64,000 nt of DNA, taken from Scleroderma bovista. Its lineage: Eukaryota > Basidiomycota > Agaricomycetes > Boletales > Sclerodermataceae. Position numbers and translations under genes: made by a program. Shown piece by piece: positions 36,020 through 48,128 of the stretch. Location: contig JAYMGJ010000157.1 in assembly GCA_037178675.1 (NCBI GenBank), positions 310,001-374,000 of the forward strand, written 5' to 3'. Each line of letters opens with the position of its first letter. Position 1 is the stretch's first letter. The notes beneath the pieces were generated by a model, which saw only the letters and a program-made list of their open reading frames with translations, was not told the DNA's origin and made no database searches.

Positions 36020-37415
36020 ATGAGCGTGGTCGCTGTCCTCGCCGTCGTCGGCCTCGCCTGGTACACATTTCTTTGGTCCATTGGCCTCCTAGGCTGCAGG
36101 ATAGCGTGCGTCTCAGCATCAATCCCTCTTACTCCCTCTCACCTTCGCTCTCCAGCCGCATCCGATACCGTAGTCGACCCCGTTCCCCACTTGCAACCTC
36201 TCCTCATGCACCCGGCGTGTCTATACTACGCCCTCTCAAGGGTCTTGATACCAACCTGTATGAAAACTTAGAATCAACCTTCACTCAAGAATACCCCAAT
36301 TTCGAGATTCTCGTTTCGGTCGCCCACCACCATGACCAGGCTCTCACCATAGTCAGAGACCTCATTGCTAAACACCCCCATGTCAATGCCAGAATCATCG
36401 TCGGTATGTTGTCTCTCGTGTTGCTCACCTTCCCTGACTTGCAATCGTAGGAGAAGAAGTCGTAGGAGTCAATCCGAAAGTCAACAACCTCGTCCGCTCC
36501 TACCGCGAAGCAGCTCATGACATTCTCTGGGTAATCGATTCAAACATCTCAGTAGCACCCGGTACACTTGCTCGTTCAGTGGACATCCTCTCTCGTGACC
36601 CATCTCAAAATTCATCCAGGAAACGCGTCGCCCTTGTCCATCATGTTCCTTTTGCCGTCGCACACGAGAACTGCCTAGGCGCTAAGGTGGAGGAGGCATT
36701 CTTGAACACCAACCACGCCAAAATGTATCTAGCTATTAACACTGTCGCCATCGAATCGTGCGTCGTTGGCAAGTCCAATTTGTACCGCCGTTCCGACTTG
36801 GAACGCGTCAACGGTTCGCTAAAACCCAACAAGGGAGAGGATGAACCACTTGCAGGAAAACGCGGGCTAGCTGCCTTTGGATCCTTCCTAGCCGAGGATA
36901 ATATGATCGCCAGTGCTCTCTGGCACGAGTTGGACCTCCGTCACGACATTTCCTGTGACACTGCAAACAACGCAATTGGCAGAATGACGCTCGTGGACTA
37001 CATTTGGCGCCGGGTCCGCTGGATACGTGTTCGGAAGCATATGGTCCTTGCAGCTACAATTGCTGAACCGTTCACGGAAAGCTTCGTTGCAAGCACAATA
37101 GCAGCTGCTAGCCTATGGTACCTTTTCGACGTCTCTCCGTGGCTTTTCTTCTCCGTTCACCTCTCCACCTGGCTGTGGGTTGATTTTGATGTACGCGAAT
37201 CCCTAGCTGGGCACCCGGTGCCTCGGGAGGAGCGATGGCAGTTTATCGGCGCTTGGTTTATTCGGGAGCTGCTTACGTTGCCTATCTTCCTGCTTGCAAT
37301 CTTTGGTAATGAGGTGGTATGGCGTGGCGAAAGATATCAGGTCATGAAGGCAGGTCAGGTCAAGAGCACTGGTCAGTATCCACAGCAGAACACGAACACG
37401 AGTAGAGATCACTAG
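36020..37415 (+). CDS. Ceramide glucosyltransferase
   Basis: It transfers glucose from UDP-glucose to ceramide, giving glucosylceramide (GT21). Three exons: 36020 to about 36102, then from the CCAG acceptor near 36156 to 36402, and from about 36451 to 37415. The N-terminus has a membrane anchor (VVAVLAVVGLAWYTFLWSIG). Catalytic motifs are present: PGVSILRPLKG, an aspartate in the D1 region (HHHDQAL), D2 in WVIDSNI, D3 in FLAEDN, and the R-x-x-R-W box in WRRVRWIRVRKHM. Hydrophobic stretches near the C-terminus (LLTLPIFLLAIFG) give re-entrant or transmembrane segments in Golgi/ER. In the D1 region only one acidic residue remains, as HHHD; the residue matching the essential aspartate of the human enzyme seems kept. 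Confidence 0.92.
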
Positions 37416-37565
37416 CAGCGGATTTGAAACGTAATACCCGTTATGAACCAACTTCTACAGTATCATGATTATGCTCGAGATTATAGGTGTACACATATGG
37501 ATGGCGTAGTAATTAGAATGTACACAAAGAACTTGGATGTATACTTACAAAGGATGAGTGGATGA

Positions 37566-38526
37566 TCATGGGGGACATGAGTATATATGTGTTATGTCCA
37601 TGGTGCTAGTGTTAGAATCATTGAGAGCCGCTCTTGCTTCATCCTGACTGTGTTTGGCCAGAAGCCGGAAGTTGTGGATCATAACTACCTCATCGAAGAA
37701 TCCATCAGACCAAGCCTCTGCGCTGCAGTAGTCAAGCGCAGACACCCGAAGCCGCATCTCTCGACCATCACAACTGATCTTCCGTAACGAGGCCTCCAGG
37801 GCATTGGTTGCAGCAAGGGACGGGCTTTGTTGCCGGGAATCCCGAGCATCCTTTTGCCGCTGGTTGGAGAACCAGTTCTTCACTTGATGGTACTCCCTGT
37901 AGCATTGATAAGCGACAGAATAAGGTAACAAGAGTGCAAAATGATTACCTGTTGATAATAATGCCAAGCTGTGAAACCCAGGCCTCGTCTGGATAAGGGG
38001 TGATTTCGTCATAGACCATTTGCATTACCATGCGTTGCCGCACTGTTGCGGGGGTTTTGCCGGTGGAAGGGATGGACAGAGCACGATTCTTGAGTTGGCG
38101 GACTCTGACATCCCTTTCCGACTGCACCCCACGCGCTGCTTGGGAACCGGATTGTCTTTGCCTGGTGACATGCTCTGCGGAAGCATCACGTATATTTGAT
38201 CTAGATCGGGAACCCGACGTGGATGCCGGGATGGGTCTGAAGCGGAGGGAGGACTTGTCAATCCCTGGATTCCTCTTCCTCAGTGTTCTTCTTGACTGCG
38301 AGTCGGGATGAAGCAGCAGAGAACCTGCAGCCGAGGGTATGCTTTCATCCATGTCTGCCGGGTGCATAGTGATATCTACAGAGACATCTCGTGAACAGGA
38401 AGAGACAGGACTATCAGTGGTAGAGCTATCTTCCTGAGCATGGCAAGAAGAGAGGGCGTCTCGTGACGACAGAATGGGAGAGATGGACTGCGAAGTGGTC
38501 GACAAACCTGCTGTGGACTGCGGCAT
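37566..38526 (-). CDS. Homeodomain protein
   Basis: A Ser/Pro-rich N-terminal part with basic patches (RRTLRKRNPG, QLKNRAL) precedes a homeodomain. The helices read RQRMVMQMVYDEIT, PYPDEAWVSQLGIII, and the recognition helix QVKNWFSNQRQK, with the invariant W-F-x-N-x-R. An intron of about 50 nt splits the domain just before EYHQVKNWF, joining IINR to EYHQ. The C-terminal part (about 90 residues) has no recognised domain. The single gene has no partner homeodomain gene nearby and lacks the usual A mating-type neighbours, so it is probably not a mating-type locus gene. Target genes are unknown. Confidence 0.83.
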
Positions 38527-38851
38527 GGCAAAGAATGGGGGACCGAGAACGATAATTATGATAGCTATAAATACGAATGAAGGTGGATGAATTGAAAAGA
38601 AAAGACTTGCCTGACAGCTAGCCAGGTCCTTTGTCCGGGGGTGGAAGAGAAATCAGACGGTTTATTGTCTTGTGGGCCCAGGTGAGCGGGCCAAGACGAC
38701 GAATGATCTTGAGTGAGGTATGGCAGTAAGGACGACCGCAGCGGTTCGCTGCTGGTGGATGCTGGAGAGGAACAAGGTGCAAGGGCGGCGAGACTCGCCT
38801 ACTAATAGGACTTCTGTGGGGGCGCCTGTATTACATACTACTGTATGAGCC
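38527..38851. promoter_or_regulatory. Divergent region, homeodomain gene / SEC3
   Basis: These 325 bp separate the two diverging starts and must hold both promoters. No striking motif or extra ORF is supported. Confidence 0.4.
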
Positions 38852-41800
38852 ATGACCGACAGCAACGACCACACCCGCCAGCGGATAATATCCTCCGTGT
38901 TCGACAAGCGTAACGCTGGCTCTAGCGTCCAAGAGTCGTACGCCGCCCACGTTAAGATATGGGAGGACGCCGGTGAGGGCCAGGGGAAGAAACCCCGCTA
39001 CATCTTGCTATCCAGTCCGTCCACGGCAACATACCCTCGTATTGATCCTTCTAATGCACACTAGGAGCCACCGACGGTACTGGTTTCATTCACAAGTCCA
39101 AGTTGAATACAAATGGTTCGTTTTCCGTGGGCAAGACATGGAAGCTCGCAGAACTGCGAGGTATTGAAGTCCTCAACGTCAGTAGCCAATGGTTGCGCTC
39201 ACTGATGGTCTGACGTCCCTACCAGCCCATGTCTTTCAATATCTGCCTTGCTAGAACATACAAATGGCAGACAGAGAATCATGTCGATCAGTTTGCATTT
39301 GTTCATGCACTCGTCGAGCTATTCCAGTCGCTCATAGGTGGCCAATTACACCTAGTAGGAGTGAACGACCCATCCACGGATCCTGCTCCTGGTGAGCAAT
39401 TTCGAAAGGAATCAAGCGCATATATTTACCCATTCTCTCAGGCGTCCCTTCCCAGTCGTATTCCGGTCCTCATCTCCCCACTGCTGGGAAAAGAACACCC
39501 TTACCAGCTATGTCCTATGCACATCAGCTCAGTCATGAGCGCACGCATACACCCCCATCCCAATCATCTACTCTTTCCCACCTCGCCAATCCCTCCTCTC
39601 GTTCTACTTCACCCACCGACTCATTGCGCGGTCCTCCAACACATGTCGCAGCTGTCCGAACCACTGCCGGTCACCGCCCACCATCCCCATCTAATGTGCA
39701 ACAGCTGCAACCTCGAGCGGATTCGTCTGACCTACCCGGTGGACCGAGACCAAGGAACACAAACAAACCATCTAACGTGATACCTCCCTTATCTGCCCCT
39801 CCCACAGCGCCATCCCTTCCCTCGAGTCTCATGCCCGCACGACACCAGATCAACAGACCATCTTCGAGACTTTCTCAAGATCATACTTTAAGTAACAAGC
39901 CGTCTTTGGATTTGCCTCAGACATCTAGCGCGTTACCAGCATACCCTGCAACTGCAGGTTTGCACCCACCCTCCCGCACAGAGTCCTCCAATTCACTTCA
40001 GGCTACAAGCCGTGCAGCCACGCCCAAACCCTCGGAACCACAGCATACGCGGAGGGAGCACAACAAGAGAGTTTCCTTCTTTGACCCCGCTAACCAAGTT
40101 TCCATCAGCAGACTTGTTGCAGGAGACCTTGGCGATAAGGAGGATGTTGAAGGGATCGAAGAGACCCACGCAACTATACTAAGCGTTGAAGAAATGTTGG
40201 AAGGTTATGACTGGGCAAGCGACGACATATTTAGCCGTAAGTCAACGACAAGAGGAGCTGCAGATTTGGTCGAAGCACGGCTACTTGACGAGCTAGCAGC
40301 ATTGGAAAAGGTCGGCTTGTTTTCGGATTAGGCATTTTTTCACTGATCAGCAGTATCAAAGGCCAATATTCATTCCTTCTTGGAAGCGGATGATCGAGTC
40401 AACCTTGTCATCAAGTATTTGGATGAATCATTGTCGGAGGTGGACGCCATCGATAGTCTGCTATCGTCTTATAAAATTCATCTGAATGTACGTGATATGA
40501 ATCGAGCCCAAATAGTAGGACTGACACAATTCCACAGGCGGTCAGAGATGACATCTCTTTTATCCAGTCGCAACGACGTGGTTTGCAGGTACATACTCAA
40601 AATCAAAGGGCATTGCTGAACGAGCTTGGCAATCTGCTGGTATGTGACAGCCACTTTTCGGGAAATGTCTTAGGTATAAACATGCCGGAAGCATACGGTC
40701 CAAGTCGACCGTGAAGCCCTTGTCACCTTGACGCAGGAGTCCCTTGAGAAGCCCGCTAGCATACGACGACTCGAGGAAGCTGCTACTGAACTTTACAAGG
40801 CATTACAAGCAAGTCACGATACAGGTAAGGTCACATCAATTGGACCGTGAACGCAGTCCTGATCGGTAGTAGCAATGGCCGCTACGATGGAGAGGTTGGA
40901 CGAGTACCGGACTTATAATTCACAGTTCTGCAAACGCATATTCGATTACCTCTCGATAATGGTAGTCGCTCAGGTGGGCCTTTGCCATGTCATCTCTCAT
41001 GGATAGAACATAATATATGTCTCGCCAGGCCAAAATCATCCTGGAAGGCAATCATGGTGTCAATCGAGCTAGCGTTCGTGCTCGGCCCACCATAGTTGAC
41101 CATCGGAGTATGGAAACATACCTCGGTAGATATGCTGGTCTGATACTGTACCTGAAGGAAATGGATGAGGGAGTATACTCAAAGCTATGTGCTGTGAGTC
41201 TGTCAATATTTTTGTTTGAGAGGGCTAAGTATGGGCAGGCATACTTTTCGGCAGCAAGCGATTTACACGGAAAACAAATAAAGACATTCTTCTCGATTTA
41301 TGCAGCTCTGTTGAAGAAACCGTCTGAGGAAGACACCGAACAAAGTATGGTAACCGACAGAGCCTCCTTCGTGTGTCCCTGAATTTTGCACAGGCTTTGC
41401 GGCTGCAAGTAGTAATGTCAAGACTGGGGCCATCAGGCGTGCAGGCACCATTGTGCGGTCCCCGATAGAAGCACAGAAGCGTGATCGAGACAAGCGACGT
41501 GATGATGACTACTCATCATCGGAGGTTCGTTATTACGCGGTTGGGTACACACGCCCACACTGATTGGACCGCAGGCTCTCGGTTACATCTTTGAGGAGAT
41601 CGCGCCACTGATTATCAGAGAAGGTGACTTCATCGCAGACTTCTTGCAGATCAATGACGCGGGCCTCACGTTTGCGGACTATGCTGGGCTTGAGAATTAC
41701 TTTAGACGCCAGGCAGCACGGGGTAGTGGGCTTAGCCAATCGACGATGAAGCTTGTCCGGGGAGCTATGGACCTCATTTTTGGATTCCTTCCCCAAGAGG

Positions 41801-42961
41801 TCAAGCAGTGGATTGACAATGCCCTAGGGAAAGATACTCTGTAAGACTGACCCAGTCAGCAGTGGGAAAAGGCTGACAACCTAGTTAGCCAAGTAGTTGG
41901 CATCGTCGCATGTTTAGAGCGGTACCTTGCAGAGGCGGAAGAACGCGGTAATGCGTTCTGGCTACAAATGCTGGACAAACAACACATCCGCCTGAAAGGA
42001 TCATTCGATCGTCACATCGTGTGTACCTTGACCATCTCTAGCTAATAGAGTTCTTACAACGCTTGTGCAGACCCAGCAAATTAAGATGATCGAAGAGACC
42101 AAGCTCACGAGCAAAAAGCGTAAAGGTGTTGCACACTTCATCAAGTACTTCCCTGTTTACGTCGGCCGAATGGAGCAGCAACTCCTCAGCGCAGATGGAT
42201 ATGAGATCAGGGCAAGTGTTGACTTGGCGTACGAGAAAATTGTGCATAGCATGTTTGAATGTCTGAAACATATGGCTACACTTGATGGCGATGGTGAAGA
42301 CAAAGGGCAGCTCAACTATCACGTCTTGCTGGTCGGTGAGTATTGCCAGTCTGGCAGTTTCATCTAATTCACCGCGCTCGTAGAAAACATGCATTACTTC
42401 GTCGCTGAGATGTCGCACCTTGGAGTTGGTTCTGTTACTAGGTTTTTGAAACAGGCCGAGTCCATTTACAATGAGAGCCTGAGCGCATACGTGAAAATTG
42501 TGTTGAAACGACCCTTTGCCAAGTTGATTGTGAGTCATCAACGTTTTCGACATGTCACCACAGACTGAAAAGATACACAGGATTTTTGCGACGGTTTGGA
42601 ACAACTATTGAAAACCACTGCACCGTCAGAAGTCCAGAAAAATAACAGCTACAGCAAGTCCGCACTGAAGCGGGTTCTGAAGGAGTTCGATGGCAAAGAT
42701 GTTCGCAAACATGTCGATGTTCTCTTCCGACGAGTGGAGAAACATTTCACTGAAGCTGAAGAGAACACCACACGAGAGGATCGTAGTGGCATTGCGCCCG
42801 GGACAGTGATGGTAGGAGTGTGGAAAGCTTGCGAAGAGGAGTTGCAGAAAGTGACGGAGAACTTTGGCATGAGGGTGTCGGAGTGTTATGCAGACAGTGG
42901 ATTATCCCTGGAATATACTGCCAGTGACGTCGAGGCTGCCTTCAAACGCCACCATGCATGA
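38852..42961 (+). CDS. SEC3: Exocyst complex subunit Sec3
   Basis: Sec3 marks sites of polarised secretion and tethers vesicles as part of the octameric exocyst. The N-terminus matches the Sec3 PIP2-binding (PH-like) domain: RYILLS joins across an intron to ATDGTGFIHKSKLNTNGSFSV-type sequence, then KTWKLAELRGIEVLN and a PMSFNICLARTYKWQ strand ahead of HVDQFAFVHALV. A long Pro/Ser-rich linker (about 39450-40050) follows. The coiled-coil region begins RLLDELAALEK and ANIHSFLEADDRV. The C-terminal CorEx/CATCHR bundles include YLGRYAGLILYLKEMD, IFEEIAPLIIREGDFIADFL, FPVYVGRMEQQL and ALKRVLKEFDGKDVRKHVD. About a dozen introns of 45-65 nt interrupt the gene. The stop at 42961 converges on the REEP gene. 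Confidence 0.93.
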
Positions 42962-43079
42962 AAATACCATTACTCTATGTGTATCTATATCGTGCTACTC
43001 CATGATAGAGGTACCGACTGGTATAAGCCCGCTCGAAGTAAGAAGCCCGCCAGAGGAAAACAAATGGTAACGCAAGCAT

Positions 43080-43701
43080 TTAATATGCATTGGTAGATAC
43101 CCGATCACCGTTGGCTTGAGGTTGGTTGGTCATGGGGGCCTTGTTGAGTGCGCTGAAGACGATATCGGTAATGCCAGACATGCGAGATTGGAAAAAGTTG
43201 AGCAAGCTGCTAGCTGCGGAAGCAATTCCAGCATCCAGTTCCGCTTCGTTGGTTCGGCAAAATGGCTCCAGGTATGTTTTGTAAAGGTAAGTTGAGCCCT
43301 GTCAAGAGAATCAATACAGCAAGAATGACTATGGACCGTGGCACGAACCTGTATTTGCGGGAGAGACAGATAAAGCAAGAACAAGGTCCTGAGCTCCCAG
43401 TAGAAGGGAAGCCTGGTGGCAGTCAGGGCAGGCGCCAGAAGAGAGAAAAAAAGGGACACAGACCAAGAGACAAATGGACCGACTGTGTTTTCAGCAGCGG
43501 TGAAAGCGCCAATGACAGCCCAATACATGCAGATGACCTCCAACTCGCCAGGTACAGGCGCACGGGAAAGAGCCTTGAATGTGGAGTAACATGGCAGCAA
43601 GAACACGAACCACGAGCTAATACGAGAGATTCTTATACGCCCGCGGTGTGAATATGCAGAACAACGTACCACAGAAGGTGGGATGCGAGCGAGGTCAACA
43701 T
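43080..43701 (-). CDS. REEP/DP1/TB2-HVA22 family membrane protein
   Basis: Small ER membrane-shaping protein of the DP1/Yop1 family or a close REEP relative. The start is ATG 43701 (MLTSLASHLL), spliced across an intron of about 50 nt to SWFVFLLPCYSTFKALS. Next come WCMYWAV-like CMYWAVIGAFTAAENTV, a second intron, FYWELRTLFLLYLSLPQIQ, then GSTYLYKTYLEPFCRTNEAE and an amphipathic tail (LDAGIASAASSLLNFF). The stop is at 43080. Hairpin hydrophobic segments in this family bend ER tubules; whether this member does so is inference. Confidence 0.85.
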
Positions 43702-43887
43702 CGTGGATGATTGATGAAGTAGAAGTTGACGGGTGTTTGTGGCCTACGACGTGTTTGCTCGACCCTCGCCCGGGCTTCGGCCACCCCACTTTGACGCCTC
43801 TCAGTCACTTATCTTCCCCGACACCCATTCCACACGGTGGACACCTTTTCCCCACCCTCTCTCCCGGGAAACCCCTTTGTCTTCGTC
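43702..43887. promoter_or_regulatory. Divergent promoter, REEP gene / Zn2Cys6 factor
   Basis: These 186 bp lie between two diverging starts. A CT-rich stretch precedes the transcription factor start (about 43790-43880), as is common in fungal promoters. Confidence 0.4.
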
Positions 43888-46800
43888 ATGGATGCCAGCA
43901 ACACGCCCGTCAAGAAGGTAGAGGATTCCTCGGGCGATCCCACGAAACCACCCCCCAAGCAAGATGTCAAGCCTGTCGTAAAGACGCTCAACAGAGTCCC
44001 TCGTACGCATTCTACTCCTAGTCTACTTGCCATCCTACTCATCGATATCCCCTCTTCAATCAGGGGCCTGTGTAAGGCCCTTTCTCTCCAGCCCAGTCCC
44101 CTACTGATCTCTCTCTCGATACAGAATGCATGCCGAAAGCAGAAGATGCGCTGCGAGGGGGCAGACAACCCTCCTTGCCGTCGCTGCCGCCATGCAGGTT
44201 TGGATTGTTTATTTGAAAAGCCTTCCAGAGAGGCCACCCTCACCGGGGAAGCTGGGCTGGAGTAAGCCAAATCAATATATTCATGGTGTTTATACCGATC
44301 CTCCTCCTAGGCGCATTCGCAATCTCGAAACTCATGTTGCAGATATAAAGGCCACTCAGTCATCGATACAGAACACACTACTCGAAATTGTATCACACCT
44401 TAGAGGTACCGGCTCTCATCGTCCCCGCTCTCCCTCTGCATTTTCGCAGCACCAGTATACCCACTCGCCTACCACACAGTCCAGTGGATCCCCTTCGATG
44501 CCAGCCGGCGCAAATGGATCTCACGTCTCTGATCATACGATGGCCGGCTCGGCCACTCCCACAACCTTCCATGGATCGGTTCCGCCCATGCTTAATGCAT
44601 CGTCTCGCCATTCACGAGGCGCGAACTCTCAAAGTTCCATTGCTACTTCTTCCCACCAACAGATAATCGGAGATTATCATCCACCCCAGCTACCCCCTTC
44701 CCATATATCACAGGGTCCAGGTCAGCAGCCGTATGGTTATGTGTCCCCTTCTTCAGGGGCAGTCCTTCCGCCGTTTTCAAGCATCGGTGCAATGGCCACC
44801 AGCGGTGCTCATGGCCATATTGCTACTCGTTATCCGACTGATGTTTCCCAACGCTTCCATAGCAGTCGAAATTTCAGAGCTCCAACCCCTTCCAGTTCTA
44901 GACGTGCCCTACCTTCGTCGTCTAATGTCACAAGCGCCGATTCGTCGGACGTAGACGACGAGGAAAACGGAGAATTACCAGCATCCGGCTTAGTTGCTCC
45001 GTGGGAGGTCCTTCGTGGACTGGCTGATGTCGCTATCGAAAGGGCTAACAAGGTTTGTATGATCTGAGTTGCCATCTCTGAGCCAAGGACATATATATCT
45101 ATTGATCTAGGAACACGGCGAAGCCAGCAGTGAACCCCACAGTCGGACAAGGACACCGTCTCCTGACCATCAGTCTCGACCAAGTAAGAGAAGAAAGATT
45201 CGACACAAGACACCTCGTGGTCCCGTTTTCCCTGACGGTAAGCACTATCATTCTTTTGGCAACTGTACCTCCACAGAAGCGAAATGCATTCTTGTCATTA
45301 GTTGTCACACAAAATTTGGTTTCTGAGAACGAAGCTCGCGAGTTATTCCGAATGTGGGTTGATTAGCTCTTGTTTGGCTTGGTTGACTAACACTTGAGTA
45401 GTTTCTATGCCGGATGTTCTACATTTCTTCCTATTTTTGACTCCCATGTCGATACCTTTGATGTTCTGCACGAGCGTTCTCCTTTCGCGGTTGACGCTAT
45501 CTGCATGGTTGGATCCCGTGTTCGTGATGGAGGAGGTCGGTGGCATTTGTTCACACTCTTACGGTCCCCTGAATATTTTCCTGACAGGCAAAGCAAGTGA
45601 AACATATACACGCTGTCTGGAAGCAGTGCAGAATATCTCACGGGCAACCCTTTTCGCACCTGTTACACGAGTAGAAGCTGTTCGGGCCATGAGTGAGTTT
45701 TCCCCTACTTCGTACTCTCTGATATTCGTTCCTATTGTCTTTCAAGTTCTCGTTGCAGGTTGGTCTGACAATGGCTGGCTAAGTGGTGGCCATGCTGTTC
45801 GTATGGCAATGGAACTATGTGAGCAATTTTGGTTGTTGCAACGTTTTCGATCGCATTTAAGTTTCATTAGCACTCCATAAGGCGTGGCCTAAGTTGCTCA
45901 GACGGATGCAAAACAGAAGCTCCAGCTACGATCCTAATGATGATAGGGAGCTCGTGGTAGGGTCGCGGACATGGTTTTGTTTGTATCTTTTTGAGCACCA
46001 GTATGCAAAGCGCCAAATTTCTTCTGATTTTTGCTGATAATGCCACCTGTGAACAGGTTGTCCTATGGTACAGGTCGTCCTGCGATTCTGACGGATGACG
46101 ACAGTATCTATCAATGTCGTTTATTCTTGCAACACCCGCTTTCCATTGAAGACGACATGCGTCTTGTGTCGACTGTGGAGCTTATGGCAATACGTGAAAG
46201 AGTTCACAATAAGCTCTCACCCTTTGAGTGGCCTGTTGATGAAAACACATTTACTGTTCTTCATCATACCGACGCGGAATTCAAAAATTGGTACAAAAGT
46301 TGGGACCAGGTCTTCTCTCAGAAATATGAAGATGCAGGTGTGTTCATTGACAACTGGGCTGTAATGGCGATTGAAAAGGCATCTAGCTTTCTATCGGCAA
46401 AGTTTGCAAATTCAGCAATTGCATGCAGAACTCTTCCATAATGCGACTGCCCTTCGCGGCATCAATGGCCCGGAGGATGTGCAGAAAATGCCGAAGGCAC
46501 AGAGGGAACTGGCCCTGCGCTCAATACAGACCGCACGGCAAGGCTTGGACATCACTGTCAACTCCCCGTCCTATAGCGAGGGAATGAAATACGGTCAGTG
46601 ACCTCTGTTATATGGGCTTCACCATTGCCTAACACCTTGGAAGCTGTCCACTACACTCATGCTACCGCTACATTTACGGCGTCTTTCCTTCTGAGGTTGG
46701 CTCGCCTCTTGTGAGTTTTCAATATCAGTATATGATGAGATGCACCTAACTGTGGTGCATCAGCCCGAACGATTGCAACACACAAGAAATTCAACACCAA

Positions 46801-47276
46801 GTTGAGCGACTGGTCAGCATGATGTCTCTTAGTAAGTAATGATCAGTACCAAGTTAATCCTCTCATACTTTCTTTCAGTACCGGGCAAGCGGTATGCGAT
46901 TACTCTGCAGCTCATGCTCAAAAGAGCCAAGAAACGCATCAGTCGCTCGCCCAACATTTCCAGGGAGACACAAAGGCCCGTGCCCTTGGCGCTAGAAGCG
47001 CAGTCAAGCACGCCAATAAATCATGACACGTTCTCCCCCACGTACGACCCCTCGTTCTCCAGCCCAGAAGCGGTGCACCAAGTCCAGGCGGGCCCTGTGC
47101 GGCAATACGGAGCAGACGCTGATACCATAATGCGAGGATTCGAAATGACTTCTAACGAGCACTTGCCTATGTGGATGAGTGACCAAAGTTTGGGCGGCAA
47201 CACGTTTTACCAGCAAGGAATGGATGCATTCCTTTTACCCGCAGATTACTTCCCACCTGCCCCCCAGATATGGTGA
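43888..47276 (+). CDS. Zn2Cys6 fungal-specific transcription factor
   Basis: The zinc cluster reads C-NA-C-RKQKMR-C-EGADNPP-C-RR-C-RHAGLD-C, spacing 2-6-7-2-6, typical of Gal4-type DNA binding. The first cysteine comes from an 8-nt microexon at 44064-44071. A short coiled-coil-like element follows (RIRNLETHVADIKATQSS), then a long Ser/Pro-rich linker and an acidic patch (SSDVDDEENGE). The middle homology domain is split by many introns: FYAGCSTFLPIFD, PFAVDAICMVGSRVRDGGG, LSGGHAVRMAMEL, RTWFCLYLFEHQ, LSYGTGRPAIL. Near the C-terminus are FYRQSLQIQQLHAELFHNATAL and YAITLQLMLKRAKKRISR. The gene ends DYFPPAPQIW at 47276. Targets are unknown. Some frames around 45240-45860 were joined by eye only. 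Confidence 0.88.
44064..44071 (+). other. 8-nt microexon carrying the first zinc ligand
   Basis: The exon GGGCCTGT is preceded by acceptor ATCAG and followed by donor GTAAGG. With the preceding exon ending in a single C it gives CGG-GCC-TGT (Arg-Ala-Cys), then AAT-GCA-TGC from the next exon. This builds RVPR-AC-NACRKQ with correct C-x2-C spacing. Skipping it shifts the frame. Confidence 0.75.
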
Positions 47277-48128
47277 ATGGTTGGCTCTATAATCTCGATG
47301 TATGACTGTTACAACTCTTGTATGAATTATACCAAAATGTTTGTATCGTAGCAAGTGTAGATCCATTTGCACATGAGCACTATCCTTGATTGGTCCCAGG
47401 ATGTTGATTTCCGAATTCGGCCGTGTATTACTCAGCACTTCGCGATTATTATGCCACCGTATGTAATCGTTTCGTTCGGAACGTTGCGGACGGCATAAGT
47501 TGCGTATGTAGCAGCTGAAGCGCTCACCTAGTGAGGTTAAATTAGTGCATTGGGGAAATATCGCATGGCCACATCCTCGGTTTTTAGGCAAGGTGAATAG
47601 TTTCCGAAGAGGGGAGGCAACTGAATGGAAATACAGTACTAATGCTCCGGCGGTTACATAATTTACATACTTATTAAGGCTCGTTCTTTTGACTGCGAAA
47701 GTTAACACACCTTGACTTTTAATTGTAGCAGCCCTTAGATCTATCGCTACATTTCAGTATACTACTTCGGGGCAGACTTTTCAGTATATATGTCCACCAG
47801 TGAACGAAGATGGGGATTGAGTATTGAATAATTGTACACGTGTAACTGGAACTACACTCCCTGTAGCATATCCGTCTACGTCGAATTGCAGCTGTGACGT
47901 GGTTGGCATGAAGTCAAGCCAGAACTCTTAAGCGTGGTAAACAAGGGCGACCTCCGGAGTCCGTCTGTCACTAATTCCTTTACTGAGGTTATGCACGCAC
48001 TCAGAACGAGGGGATTTGGTTATAGGAACCATCAGTTATATGCATTAAATTCTAGGATAAATTGAGTTACAAAGGTCCAAACATTACAACCACCTCTGCG
48101 ATGGGTGGGGTACAATGACTCGAGTAAT
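47277..48128. other. Convergent 3' region, transcription factor / SNF2 gene
   Basis: This 852-bp interval lies between two converging stops. An open frame on the minus strand (47235-47708) overlaps the end of the factor gene and encodes nothing recognisable. No repeat or RNA gene was found by eye. Confidence 0.4.

Noticed and set aside
37566..38526. Homeodomain gene as part of an A (HD) mating-type locus
   Set aside because: There is only one homeodomain gene, no divergent HD1/HD2 pair, and none of the usual flanking genes is recognisable nearby.
47235..47708. 157-codon minus-strand open frame
   Set aside because: It overlaps the end of the Zn2Cys6 gene, has no recognisable content and lies in a convergent 3' region.
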